Part shown: piece after piece, positions 23,094-30,379 of the stretch | How the letters are laid out: each line of letters opens with the position of its first letter | Position numbering within the stretch: the first letter of the stretch is position 1 | IMG/VR virus record: IMGVR_UViG_3300008952_000030 | Location: 1 to 64,000 of that record | Strand: one strand, 5' to 3' | Source of the DNA: a virus | DNA length: 64,000 nucleotides | The notes under the pieces: model-generated | What the model was told of the DNA's origin: nothing | What the model saw: the letters and a program-made list of their open reading frames with translations, nothing else | Databases searched by the model: none | Translations under genes and position numbers: made by a program

Positions 23094-23166
23094 TGGAGCA
23101 TCCGAGACTCGAACTCGGAACCAGCGGATTAAAAGTCCGATGCGCTGCCAATTGCGCCAATGCTCC
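23094..23166 (-). tRNA. tRNA-Lys (UUU)
   Basis: 73 bases. Acceptor GGAGCAT/ATGCTCC, D arm GCGC...GCGC, anticodon loop CTTTTAA with UUU, T arm CCGAG-TTCGAGT-CTCGG, discriminator A. CCA is not encoded. Lys AAA codons are abundant in this AT-rich gene set. Confidence 0.95.
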
Positions 23167-23231
23167 GCAAGCTGGCCTTTTATCGTGACATGCCAAGGTC
23201 ACTTGTTATTTGTACCTACTTCTTAGAAGGG

Positions 23232-23318
23232 CTACTTCTTAGAAGGAGGGTTGTTATCTCGACCACCACCACTGGGGTTGCCAGTGGTAGAGGGCCATCC
23301 ACCGTTATTGTTACTCAT
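23232..23318 (-). CDS. 28-residue Gly/Asn/Pro-rich peptide
   Basis: MSNNNGGWPSTTGNPSGGG with an RDNNPPSKK end. The core GGWPSTTGNPSGGGR is distinctive and I believe recurs in tiny phage proteins. Intrinsically disordered by composition. ATGA overlap with the preceding peptide supports translation. Function unknown. Confidence 0.6.
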   Translation of the reverse strand: MSNNNGGWPSTTGNPSGGGRDNNPPSKK

Positions 23319-23413
23319 GGGAACTCCGGGTAGTCATCATTGTAGTAATGTGTTCCATCGTCCCAGTCTTCCTGCTTTCCAGGCTGGGTGTATACTTTGT
23401 AGTAAAAATTCAT
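23315..23413 (-). CDS. 32-residue acidic peptide
   Basis: MNFYYKVYTQPGKQEDWDDG then THYYNDDYPEFP. AGGAG precedes the ATG, and a GTCGG/CCGAC hairpin lies just upstream of that site. Tyr/Asp rich. First gene after a 250-base structured leader. Confidence 0.6.
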   Translation of the reverse strand: MNFYYKVYTQPGKQEDWDDGTHYYNDDYPEFP

Positions 23414-23663
23414 ATTTTACATTCTCCTGTCGGGCTTACCGACTGTTAAAGTGTGGCTTATTTAAAGACAATCTCCACAAAATGTCTTGCCTTTCTGCAT
23501 CTGGCCAAGACCAGAAAGATGACGACAACAGCGAACGACTATACAAAAGACTCTGCCCTTCGTATATCGCTATCAGTTACACCGCTCGCAAGGACTTTGC
23601 CCTTGTAGGCATACGACGTTTTCCGTTTTCTGACGGCTCCCCTTACTGTTTTCGATTTTGTAT
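23414..23663 (-). ncRNA. Candidate structured leader or small RNA
   Basis: A 250-base segment between a strong promoter and a 32-residue gene, with higher GC than its surroundings and no supported ORF. The minus-strand transcript can form CCGT/ACGG, TCGTAT/ATACGA enclosing CAAGG/CCTTG, CTTTCTG/CAGAAAG, AAGACA/TGTCTT and a GTCGG/CCGAC hairpin before the ribosome-binding site. This many stems suggests a riboregulator or stable RNA. No known family is matched. Confidence 0.5.
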
Positions 23664-23669
23664 ATTATA

Positions 23670-23698
23670 ATACTATCATGAATCGATGGCTTTGTCAA
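23670..23698 (-). promoter_or_regulatory. Sigma-70-type promoter
   Basis: TTGACA (23693-23698), 17-base spacer, TAGTAT (23670-23675). The -35 includes the stop codon of the upstream gene (23695-23853). Drives the structured leader. Confidence 0.8.
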
Positions 23699-23853
23699 GC
23701 TCTTTCTAGCCTAGAAAACTTGATTTTTTCACCGTGCTCTTTCAAAAGTTTCTTTTTCTTCTTTTCACAAATCGCTTTAATCGCATAAATGTGCTTTTTC
23801 TCTCCATTGGAGATTCTATACGTCAAGTGGTATATCATTTCGTCTTTTCTCAC
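23695..23853 (-). CDS. 52-residue basic protein
   Basis: GTG start: VRKDEMIYHLTYRISNGEKK then a Lys-rich helix (AIKAICEKKKKKLLKEHGEK). An in-frame ATG five codons later is possible. Own promoter at 23864. Likely nucleic-acid binding from charge. Confidence 0.5.
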   Translation of the reverse strand: MRKDEMIYHLTYRISNGEKKHIYAIKAICEKKKKKLLKEHGEKIKFSRLERA

Positions 23854-23863
23854 TTCTTCACAT

Positions 23864-23892
23864 ATTATAAGTAATTAAATTTTAGAAGTCAA
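23864..23892 (-). promoter_or_regulatory. Sigma-70-type promoter
   Basis: TTGACT (23887-23892), 17-base spacer, TATAAT (23864-23869). The -35 again overlaps the stop codon of the upstream gene. Confidence 0.8.
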
Positions 23893-24035
23893 GAAGTTTT
23901 TTTCTTTTTTTCATTTTCTCGCTGGATCCAGCTTCGGAACGCCTTCACGCATGAGAGCACCAGTGAGTCTTTTTTCTCTGGTGGGCTACCAATGCCCCAA
24001 GTCTCGTTGAATACTTCTAATTCTTTCTTTGTCAA
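23889..24035 (-). CDS. 48-residue hypothetical protein
   Basis: TTG start overlapping the stop of the membrane peptide upstream (TTGA). MTKKELEVFNETWGIGSPPE, then SLVLSCVKAFRSWIQRENEK and a Lys tail. Coupled translation is the main support for the start. Confidence 0.45.
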   Translation of the reverse strand: MTKKELEVFNETWGIGSPPEKKDSLVLSCVKAFRSWIQRENEKKKKTS

Positions 24036-24115
24036 GGCTTGTTCCACCAATCAGTTAATTTTTGCCCCAGAAACAAGCCTAGTGCTATCGCAAACACAGT
24101 ACCAATAAATTCCAT
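24032..24115 (-). CDS. 27-residue membrane peptide
   Basis: MEFIGTVFAIALGLFLGQKL followed by TDWWNKP. Starts in a TAATG overlap and ends in a TTGA overlap, so it is flanked by coupled genes on both sides. One membrane span, acidic start, Trp pair at the interface. Confidence 0.55.
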   Translation of the reverse strand: MEFIGTVFAIALGLFLGQKLTDWWNKP

Positions 24116-24393
24116 TACTCTACCCTCTTCGTTAGTGGAAACGGTACCAGATTGTCATGGTTCCGCTCCTTATTTTCTGCCATCACCCACTTAATCTCTC
24201 CATCTTCGGTGTGCTCTCCCTTAATCTTTCCCTCGCACGCCAGAACCATAAGCCCCATGAAGATGTCGTTGTGCTCTGGCACCTCAATAGCGCCTGAGCT
24301 ATAGTGGCTCATGAGAGCATGAAGTATCTTTACACCTTGCCCAAGCACATTGCGGCGTAACTGCTTCTCTGTAGGCACCTGTATATCGTACAT
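24115..24393 (-). CDS. Hypothetical early protein
   Basis: 92 residues from ATG 24393, with GGGAG upstream. YDIQVPTEKQLRRNVLGQGV start, helical, ending LVPFPLTKRVE. No recognised domain. Confidence 0.55.
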   Translation of the reverse strand: MYDIQVPTEKQLRRNVLGQGVKILHALMSHYSSGAIEVPEHNDIFMGLMVLACEGKIKGEHTEDGEIKWVMAENKERNHDNLVPFPLTKRVE

Positions 24394-24394
24394 A

Positions 24395-24604
24395 TCAATT
24401 CTCCCATTCGAAGTCTGATTCTGAATTTCCAACCACCCAAGTCTCGACGGCGCTCTCAAGTGCCTCACTTAGGGCAAACTGCGCATCGGGTGGGAAACAA
24501 CCTGATTTAATCTCGGGGTAGCTTTTAGCGATAACCTCCCAAAAGGCAAACTCAGCGTTCTCCGTAATTTTCTGAAGCTTGTCATAATCTAAATTCTTAT
24601 ACAT
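24395..24604 (-). CDS. Small acidic helical protein
   Basis: 69 residues, MYKNLDYDKLQKITENAEFA onward, ending SDFEWEN. Promoter at 24628. Unknown. Confidence 0.55.
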   Translation of the reverse strand: MYKNLDYDKLQKITENAEFAFWEVIAKSYPEIKSGCFPPDAQFALSEALESAVETWVVGNSESDFEWEN

Positions 24605-24627
24605 TGTTTTCCTCCAACTCTTAAACC

Positions 24628-24656
24628 ATTATAAGATATTAAATTTCAAAAGTCAA
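24628..24656 (-). promoter_or_regulatory. Sigma-70-type promoter
   Basis: TTGACT (24651-24656), 17-base spacer, TATAAT (24628-24633). Nearly identical over 30 bases to the promoter at 25238, so the two are probably duplicates. Confidence 0.85.
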
Positions 24657-24840
24657 GAAGTTTTTTTCGATTCTTTACCACTTCTAGGTGTTGCGGGCAC
24701 TGTTCGCTATAGCCGCAATTACAGTATATCGTGACTAAGCGCACAGCAGGTAACCCGGTTACGACTGCTGTGTCACAACGCTTGTCGCCGGGATCGCCGG
24801 AGCAACTCACCATTGGTTTAACCAAATCACCGACTTTCAC
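24646..24840 (-). CDS. KVGDLV protein with extra cysteines
   Basis: 64 residues, GTG start inside the SESR end of the upstream member. KVGDLVKPMVSCSGDPGDKR; the middle has a T-A-V-V-T-G strand and a CNCGYSEQC cluster with five Cys in all, unlike other members, so it may bind zinc. Its 3' end contains the next promoter's -35 box and it lacks the SESR ending: it closes the three-gene cassette group. Confidence 0.65.
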   Translation of the reverse strand: MKVGDLVKPMVSCSGDPGDKRCDTAVVTGLPAVRLVTIYCNCGYSEQCPQHLEVVKNRKKLLDF

Positions 24841-25021
24841 TGACTCTCCTTAGATATTGCGAGTGGACTGCATTTGAACTAGGCGCTCTTCCATCAAAGA
24901 ATCGGACGACATAACAGTTTTTCTGCGCTGCATTGGCGCTAACAATGCCGATGCGATATTCCTGTCGTAGCGGGTGCGATCGCGGCAGAGTAGGACACCT
25001 TACCAAATCACCGACTTTCAC
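24827..25021 (-). CDS. KVGDLV family protein (cassette)
   Basis: 64 residues, GTG at 25021 inside the upstream SESR codons. KVGDLVRCPTLPRSHPLRQE, then IGIVSAN and VVRFFDGRA strands, ending RRVSESR. Both ends lie in the conserved junction repeat. Confidence 0.7.
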   Translation of the reverse strand: MKVGDLVRCPTLPRSHPLRQEYRIGIVSANAAQKNCYVVRFFDGRAPSSNAVHSQYLRRVSESR

Positions 25022-25208
25022 TGATAGTCTCCAATTCATCGAGATACTCCCACAAGGTATTCCCCTGTGGTCTGGGTAGATTCCACTTAACTAACACTTT
25101 CTCCAAATAAAGAAAAGTGTCTCTCTCTATCACCAGTCCTACCAAGGGTGATTCACTCAACTCTTTGTGAGGGAATATCGTATACTTCACCAAGTCACCG
25201 ACTTTCAT
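25008..25208 (-). CDS. KVGDLV family protein (first of a three-gene cassette group)
   Basis: 66 residues, ATG start with GAGGGAG upstream. KVGDLVKYTIFPHKELSESP, VGLVIERD, KVLVKWNLP, ending ETISESR. Directly behind a consensus promoter. Confidence 0.75.
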   Translation of the reverse strand: MKVGDLVKYTIFPHKELSESPLVGLVIERDTFLYLEKVLVKWNLPRPQGNTLWEYLDELETISESR

Positions 25209-25237
25209 CTTCTCTTGCTCCCTCAATCATTAAAACC

Positions 25238-25266
25238 ATTATAAGATATTAAATTTCAAAAGTCAA
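25238..25266 (-). promoter_or_regulatory. Sigma-70-type promoter
   Basis: TTGACT (25261-25266), 17-base spacer, TATAAT (25238-25243); drives the three-gene KVGDLV group. Confidence 0.85.
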
Positions 25267-25305
25267 GAAAAAATGAAATTTAGTGGTTTTAAGCCTCTCT
25301 TCATC

Positions 25306-25365
25306 CTATTGCATACTTAGAGACACATCACCCCTCAAACTCCCGTTAGAAGAAGAGCCTGACAC
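25306..25365 (-). CDS. Possible 19-residue peptide
   Basis: GTG start: MSGSSSNGSLRGDVSLSMQ. No good ribosome-binding site. Listed because the 25267-25366 gap otherwise holds only the promoter. Confidence 0.2.
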   Translation of the reverse strand: MSGSSSNGSLRGDVSLSMQ

Positions 25366-25366
25366 G

Positions 25367-25603
25367 TTAGGGGACATCCCTGTCTATGATAATTAGCCAT
25401 TCCTCTCGTGGTTCGCAGTATGCATCGATTTCCTCTACGTACACCAGATGCTTAACTACCCTCGATGGCTTGTGTTTGTTTTTCTCTACCCTGTCGACAC
25501 TGTAGGGGCGTAGAACCTCTCCTCTCATACCCCTGACGTTGTGTCCAAATACGTCGTAGTCTGCTGTGATTTCCACAATCATACCCTTAACGTATTTAAT
25601 CAT
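25367..25603 (-). CDS. Small beta-rich protein, KVGDLV-like
   Basis: 78 residues. MIKYVKGMIVEITADYDVFG, then RGMRGEVLRPYS, HLVYVEEIDAY and WLIIIDRD strands: an SH3/KOW-like pattern without the exact KVGDLV start. Start overlaps the preceding stop. Confidence 0.6.
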   Translation of the reverse strand: MIKYVKGMIVEITADYDVFGHNVRGMRGEVLRPYSVDRVEKNKHKPSRVVKHLVYVEEIDAYCEPREEWLIIIDRDVP

Positions 25604-25784
25604 CGAACCTCTCCGAACGGAAGCCTATCGGCTGGTTTTTCTGTACTGGCTGGTACGTCAACTTTCCCCCTGCCAAGAAGGTACTACCAACAATAATAAG
25701 AGGCATTGCTATCATATTATGGAGCACTATCCTCTTGTTATCCGGCAACCTAGCTACCATCTCTCTCACTTTTGCAATAAGCAC
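25596..25784 (-). CDS. Small membrane protein
   Basis: 62 residues, GTG start. Basic start, one hydrophobic span (LHNMIAMPLIIVGSTFLAGG), polar end. A later ATG (codon 9) is an alternative start. Confidence 0.45.
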   Translation of the reverse strand: MLIAKVREMVARLPDNKRIVLHNMIAMPLIIVGSTFLAGGKLTYQPVQKNQPIGFRSERFDD

Positions 25785-25797
25785 AATACACCATCCT

Positions 25798-25962
25798 CTA
25801 TTTTAAAAAGTATGTCAGAAAGCCGGCATCCCTGTCCTCATCGGGAAGCCACCACCAGCCTAATCTAGTTTACTTCGCCCACCCAAGAGCCTTGTGTGGT
25901 TCATTTTGGCGCGGTATAGGCATACGCTCCACTTTTATATAATATTAGACTTTCTGACATAC
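25798..25962 (-). other. Stop-interrupted small reading frame flanked by a 13-bp inverted repeat
   Basis: From ATG 25923 a frame reads MPIPRQNEPHKALGWAK, TAA, then 23 sense codons (TRLGWWWLPDEDRDAGFL onward) and TAG. GTATGTCAGAAAG at 25810-25822 and its perfect complement at 25950-25962 bracket it and could pair in the transcript. Could be a decayed gene, a readthrough gene or an RNA element. Confidence 0.35.
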
Positions 25963-25973
25963 GTGAGTCATTA

Positions 25974-27206
25974 TCACATATCTTTTTCTGGAATAGCGAT
26001 AACCCTCTCACTAGTTGTAAAATACGGGCGTTGAGCATAGTATTCCGTTGTAATCCACATCCTTTGAGATTTAGACGGCACCGGCTTGGGTGCCATCAAG
26101 TCAGTCAAAATGATATGTCCGTCATAACTTCTCTCGTTAACCCATCGGGTGGGAGCGTTAAAGCACGTTCCACCGCACGACACACGCTCCCATTTACGAT
26201 TCTCTCCCTTCTTCCAATCAAAGACTTTATCCTCGACGACGACTGTATCAAAGGGAACCACCGTAAACTCTGCAATCTCAGACAACTTATTCAACTCTGC
26301 AAAGAACGCAGACAGCATCTTGTTCGACACCGAACCCGATTGATCGATAGAGATTGCCACTCTAGCAACCCTATCTGACTTTTTTCCAGCATGGATATAC
26401 GGATAACGACGGTTAATGCGTCGGATGCTCGACTTCCTGCTTGACTTCTGAGAAGTCTTGATGAAGTACCTTAGCACCTTTCGCCAGTCTAGGGTACTCT
26501 TAATCCCCTTAAGAATCTCCTCTCTACAAGAGGCAGGGACAGAGCCCCAATTGTTAGACTTTGATGCTTCGTCGGCAGCCTTCTTGATGATATCCTTAAG
26601 ACGCTCTTTAGCAATCTCTCGCGACTCTTCCGATACCTCTCCCCAACCGCTGTGATCGTCGAAAGAGTCATACTCAGTGTCTCCCGGCTCTCCCGAACCT
26701 TCTCCAGAGCCTTCGCCGTCAGTAGGCTCGCCATCTGGATTGGACTTCTTTTTTGGCATCGGTGGCATATTCTTAAGATACCACTCTGCACTTTTGCCGG
26801 AAGGCAAATCAGCAAAAGGGGTATCAGGTACGCCTGGCTTGCAGCATCCCTCTGGCAAATTATGTAAATTGCTGTTAATAGCTAAGTCGGTGGCGATGTT
26901 CCAAAGCTTTGTCATCTTTTTATCGCCATCGACTTCGGGCATCCTATCAGTGACATGCAAAAATACAATGTGATAGAACTCATGCTTAAGTACATCTCTG
27001 CGTTCGTCATCGGTGAGCTTCGCGAAAAACTCAGGACTATACAGCATCTCGAACTGAGATGATTCGGGATTGACGCGGACTCCAGCAGTCGGGACACCAC
27101 TATGGGGACGCTTATCGACTCGACGCGAAATAGCCGCGAAGAAAGGCTCATCCATAAGGAGACGAGCCATGTGTAAATTCAAATCGAAGTGCTTTTTAGT
27201 TTCCAT
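25974..27206 (-). CDS. VWA-like metallopeptidase (DUF2201 type)
   Basis: 410 residues from ATG 27206. H75-E76-F-Y-H79 in DVLKHEFYHIVFLHV is an HExxH zinc site. A Pro/Gly/Ser/Glu-rich linker follows (~residues 155-190). The C-terminal part has SIDQSGSVSNKML, a MIDAS D-x-S-x-S, as in VWA domains. This arrangement is the partner of MoxR-type AAA ATPases, and such an ATPase is encoded at 27506-28582. The pair probably acts on a protein complex as chaperone or protease. Promoter at 27244. Confidence 0.82.
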   Translation of the reverse strand: METKKHFDLNLHMARLLMDEPFFAAISRRVDKRPHSGVPTAGVRVNPESSQFEMLYSPEFFAKLTDDERRDVLKHEFYHIVFLHVTDRMPEVDGDKKMTKLWNIATDLAINSNLHNLPEGCCKPGVPDTPFADLPSGKSAEWYLKNMPPMPKKKSNPDGEPTDGEGSGEGSGEPGDTEYDSFDDHSGWGEVSEESREIAKERLKDIIKKAADEASKSNNWGSVPASCREEILKGIKSTLDWRKVLRYFIKTSQKSSRKSSIRRINRRYPYIHAGKKSDRVARVAISIDQSGSVSNKMLSAFFAELNKLSEIAEFTVVPFDTVVVEDKVFDWKKGENRKWERVSCGGTCFNAPTRWVNERSYDGHIILTDLMAPKPVPSKSQRMWITTEYYAQRPYFTTSERVIAIPEKDM

Positions 27207-27243
27207 CTCGATTTCTCTCTCAGTTATTGTTTGATATATAAAA

Positions 27244-27272
27244 AGAATATCAGACTTTTTTTTAAATGTCAA
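27244..27272 (-). promoter_or_regulatory. Sigma-70-type promoter
   Basis: TTGACA (27267-27272), 17-base spacer, TATTCT (27244-27249). Gives the metallopeptidase gene its own start in addition to readthrough from the MoxR operon. Confidence 0.8.
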
Positions 27273-27282
27273 GCAATTCTTT

Positions 27283-27504
27283 TTATCGTAGGGAAATTAC
27301 TCTATTGCCATCCTGCACATAGAAGCAACTAACGCCACTCTTTTTCTTTTTAGAGGTGACGCAGAGAATATCGTCTTTGAACGCCTGCTTCACTAGGAAG
27401 TCTCCACAACCCCCCTTGTCATTCAATTTGACATACGAGGGGTTAGTTCCTAAAGAACAACCCGTTGCGAACATCACGGCAAGTGCCAACGAAAGAACCT
27501 TCAT
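27283..27504 (-). CDS. Small lipoprotein
   Basis: 73 residues from ATG 27504, one base after the MoxR stop, with AAGGGG upstream. Signal peptide with lipobox F-A-T-G-C. Three further Cys (GGCGDF, DILCVT, VSCFYV) suggest a disulphide-bonded mature domain. Lying between MoxR and the VWA metallopeptidase, it may be their envelope-side partner. Confidence 0.7.
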   Translation of the reverse strand: MKVLSLALAVMFATGCSLGTNPSYVKLNDKGGCGDFLVKQAFKDDILCVTSKKKKSGVSCFYVQDGNRVISLR

Positions 27505-27505
27505 C

Positions 27506-28582
27506 TTAATTCCCCTTCTTTTCTTCCTGCTCTCCAGCAAGAATGGTAACAATGTAGTCACTAACAGACTTGCCATCAACCATTGCCTGGTGAAGCTTAA
27601 TCGTGTTATTAATCTCTCCTGAACCCAGAACAGTCCACAACTTCATCGCAACCTCAGAGGGGAGGTTCAAGAAATAGCGAGCGAGGTTGTCAACCTGTGC
27701 TTGTGGAAGCTCTTCGACAAAAGACTCTGCTGCATCAAACTTATCAATAAGCGCGGTGTGCTCATTGATTCCAAAGTCCTTTGTTCTGTCAATCTTTCCA
27801 TGCACGAGGATGTCCTCTACGGATACCTGCTTCTCGTAATTTGCAACAAAGTCATTAAACGCGACGGCAGCTTCGAATCCCACGAAAGCACTTGTGAGAG
27901 TGTACATCGCGGGAGAAGTTTCATCCGAATCGAGAATACCAGCCTCAGTGAGACAATCACTCAATCGCTCCCATGAGCGACGTGACGGGTAAACCTTATT
28001 AGGCTCATAGTCATCCTGGTGCTCAAGGTGGTTCCGATTGTGGTTAATAAAATCCCACACCATCCCATGTACCTTGCCCGTTGCCCACGTCAACCAGTCC
28101 TCTAACGTTGGCTCAATGTCAAACACTGTCCACCTGTCAAGCTCGGCTGGATCCATCTCGCCAACCTGATATTGCTCGCCATGCTCGCCGCCATTAACAG
28201 CAGCGAACACAAGAGTGTCAGGATGAAGAACGTGCCCGTTCAGCTTTCGGCTATCAGTCAGCTCAAAGATTCCTTGACGAACCTCAAGCGTTGCCCTGTC
28301 AACCTCATCGAGGAACAGGACTACAGGCTCATCACATGCCTGCTTGAACCAGTCTGGCGGATTGAACTGAGTACTGCTGTCCTCAATAGAGGGAAGCCCC
28401 ACCAAGTCGCCCTCTGTCATTTGTGACGCTCGTCGCTCGACGATGGGCATATTGATGCTGTCAGCGTACTGGTAGACGACGGTGGACTTGCCAATGCCGT
28501 GGCGTCCACGCAGAAGCACGGGCTTTCTTACAGCCGTTACGTGCTTGACAACCTCCGAAAAAGTCTTAAAATCAACTGCCAT
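27506..28582 (-). CDS. MoxR-type AAA+ ATPase
   Basis: 358 residues. Walker A GRHGIGKST (~25-33), Walker B VVLFLDEVDRA, sensor region VFAAVNGG and a C-terminal helical lid. MoxR ATPases remodel or activate protein complexes with a VWA partner, here two genes downstream. The promoter at 28636 precedes it. Family assignment is firm; the substrate is unknown. Confidence 0.88.
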   Translation of the reverse strand: MAVDFKTFSEVVKHVTAVRKPVLLRGRHGIGKSTVVYQYADSINMPIVERRASQMTEGDLVGLPSIEDSSTQFNPPDWFKQACDEPVVLFLDEVDRATLEVRQGIFELTDSRKLNGHVLHPDTLVFAAVNGGEHGEQYQVGEMDPAELDRWTVFDIEPTLEDWLTWATGKVHGMVWDFINHNRNHLEHQDDYEPNKVYPSRRSWERLSDCLTEAGILDSDETSPAMYTLTSAFVGFEAAVAFNDFVANYEKQVSVEDILVHGKIDRTKDFGINEHTALIDKFDAAESFVEELPQAQVDNLARYFLNLPSEVAMKLWTVLGSGEINNTIKLHQAMVDGKSVSDYIVTILAGEQEEKKGN

Positions 28583-28635
28583 GATATTGTCTCCTAAAGT
28601 AATTAGCAGTTATTGGATTCGTTCGATGTGTTTAT

Positions 28636-28664
28636 ATCATCTCATAAAAAAAATAATTTGTCAA
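28636..28664 (-). promoter_or_regulatory. Sigma-70-type promoter, weak -10
   Basis: TTGACA (28659-28664), 17-base spacer, GATGAT (28636-28641). Drives the MoxR operon. Confidence 0.6.
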
Positions 28665-28683
28665 ATTTAAATTTTATTTTTGT

Positions 28684-29250
28684 CTATTCTTGCTCTCTGC
28701 TTACTCGTACCAGGGCTTCCCTACCTCTTTTAGAGACGGCAGCGTCGGAATGTTGGCTTAATTGAATTGCCAACTTTAAATTGCAGTTAGGATGGTTCGC
28801 GATGTTCATGGGTAAAGCGGTACTGTAATAACTGTATAGCCCCCCGCTGGTATTAGCTAGTCTAGCCTTGTATCTAGAATATATATCTTCCAACACATCC
28901 GATGGAGTATTCTTGACAATTCCGCGACCCCATGTGCGAATAAAAAAGTGACTAATCCTCCAAGCTTCAAGCCTGGACTTACACGAGTTATAGATGTCTC
29001 GTATCGCCTCTTCGTTCTCGATAAGGAGAGCACTAACCATAGTGGCTTTCACTATGTTGGATCTACCTTCCAAGAGAATATCAATAGCCTCTTGACATAA
29101 AGATTCATTCTCTGCCAGATAGTATCTGGCTTGAATGTGTCCGTTCTCTGCTATCCACACTTGAATCTCATCATCTGAAAACTTATTCTTTGCTAAGTTG
29201 TTCACTTCGACGCGAGACATGCGCGGTAGATTCTGTATAAGTCGAGACAT
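28684..29250 (-). CDS. Alpha-helical protein, possibly HEAT/ARM-like
   Basis: 188 residues. Repeated helical pairs (EEAIRDIYNSCKSRLEAWRI; SDVLEDIYSRYKARLANTSG; CNLKLAIQLSQHSDAAVSKR) suggest a helical-repeat scaffold. Basic overall. Third in the operon from 30309. No catalytic motif. Confidence 0.6.
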   Translation of the reverse strand: MSRLIQNLPRMSRVEVNNLAKNKFSDDEIQVWIAENGHIQARYYLAENESLCQEAIDILLEGRSNIVKATMVSALLIENEEAIRDIYNSCKSRLEAWRISHFFIRTWGRGIVKNTPSDVLEDIYSRYKARLANTSGGLYSYYSTALPMNIANHPNCNLKLAIQLSQHSDAAVSKRGREALVRVSREQE

Positions 29251-29251
29251 T

Positions 29252-29473
29252 TTAAATCTCCTCTATCTTCTCTTTAATACTCTCTATTGCTTCAACAATA
29301 TCTTCGCGAGTAAGCCCCCAAACCGATGCAGCTCGGGACTCAGCTTTTTTGATTTCTTCTTCCAGGATAAGAAAAATTTCCCCCTTTGTCAAGGGTTCTT
29401 TTTCTTTTTCTTTTTCTATTGCCGGGGTATCCGGGTGATTTTCAAAAGGATTGATTTTCACTTTTTCTCCCAA
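29252..29473 (-). CDS. Small charged coiled-coil protein
   Basis: 73 residues, MGEKVKINPFENHPDTPAIE, then Glu/Lys-rich coiled coil ending ESIKEKIEEI. Overlaps the zinc-knuckle gene by 16 bases. Confidence 0.55.
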   Translation of the reverse strand: MGEKVKINPFENHPDTPAIEKEKEKEPLTKGEIFLILEEEIKKAESRAASVWGLTREDIVEAIESIKEKIEEI

Positions 29474-30309
29474 TTATGCTTTAATTCATCTCGCGCCGTC
29501 CACTGGGGCGCTTTTCGCATCTTGTCCCACTCGGCGGCACCCCTGTCTGGAAAACGAAAATGCCAATGCAAAGTCTGATACCCCGTCAGGCTCAGGGGCT
29601 CAAGCCATCCATCGGGTGGGCATACAGACTGAGCCCAGCATTCAACACTGGCAATCAAAGGGGTGTCTTCAAGCTTCAATCCATGTACGTACTCTTCTCC
29701 AGAAAAATTTCCCGAGTAACCCCTAAGCAAAGGCGACACTGCTGACGGAATAATAGACGCCAAGTGTGTCATATTCAAAGAACTCCTGCCGCCGACTTTA
29801 GGCGGACGATGCCAAGCATTTGATTCATAGTCCTTCAAGGACGCCACACTAGCTATGCGAGTGTGGATAACATCCCGTGCATAGCTTCGCCTAACATTAT
29901 GTTGATTGTACAACACCCCATCGTCGATGCGATCCCAGCGGATATCCTCAATGACGTGAAGAATCGGATACCTTTTATCACAGTTATAATACGCACGTAC
30001 AAGGGCACCTATTCCAATACCGTTTTCCATCATAGAGTTGAGAACTCTTTTGCGAGCGAAAGCAGTGTCGGCAAGAACTGTCCTTTTATCGTCCTGCATA
30101 TCGCTACACTTGCGACGATTGTGTCCGGGTTGTTTGCAGTAGGAACACACTCTTTTTGAGACTGCGGCTTCTCTGCGTTGCTTCTCCCGTTGTATTTCCC
30201 GTGCGAGATATCCACCTTCTTCTGCTTTCTTCTTACGCGATGGGCAGCCAAGCCTGTTATGTCCTAGGACACCGCAATATCCACAATAAACCGTACCGCT
30301 GTATGACAT
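29458..30309 (-). CDS. Double CCHC zinc-knuckle protein
   Basis: 283 residues from ATG 30309 (AGGG eight bases upstream). C9-x2-C12-x4-H17-x4-C22 and C55-x2-C58-x4-H63-x4-C68 are two complete retroviral-type zinc knuckles joined by a basic linker (EIQREKQRREAAVSKR). Zinc knuckles bind single-stranded RNA or DNA. The C-terminal 200 residues (IGIGALVRAYYNCDKRYPIL onward) contain a G-A-L-V...HVIEDI segment that could be an SH3-like fold. Such knuckles are unusual in phages. Confidence 0.75.
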   Translation of the reverse strand: MSYSGTVYCGYCGVLGHNRLGCPSRKKKAEEGGYLAREIQREKQRREAAVSKRVCSYCKQPGHNRRKCSDMQDDKRTVLADTAFARKRVLNSMMENGIGIGALVRAYYNCDKRYPILHVIEDIRWDRIDDGVLYNQHNVRRSYARDVIHTRIASVASLKDYESNAWHRPPKVGGRSSLNMTHLASIIPSAVSPLLRGYSGNFSGEEYVHGLKLEDTPLIASVECWAQSVCPPDGWLEPLSLTGYQTLHWHFRFPDRGAAEWDKMRKAPQWTARDELKHNWEKK

Positions 30310-30338
30310 TTTCATTTCCCTGTCGTTATTGTTCTTAC

Positions 30339-30366
30339 ATATTAAATGATTTTTAAAAAAAGTCAA
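30339..30366 (-). promoter_or_regulatory. Sigma-70-type promoter
   Basis: TTGACT (30361-30366), 16-base spacer, TAATAT (30339-30344), before the zinc-knuckle operon. Confidence 0.65.
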
Positions 30367-30379
30367 GTATTTTTTTATA

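Noticed and set aside
22951-23202. 84-codon minus frame running through tRNA-Lys
   Set aside because: Contains the typical tRNA-derived peptide (ALAQLAAHRTFNPLVPSSSL) and no start context.
24600-25270. Repeated AAGTCAAGAA / CATTATAAGATATT segments as insertion-sequence ends
   Set aside because: They are the -35 and -10 boxes of near-identical promoters with 17-base spacers, not terminal repeats.
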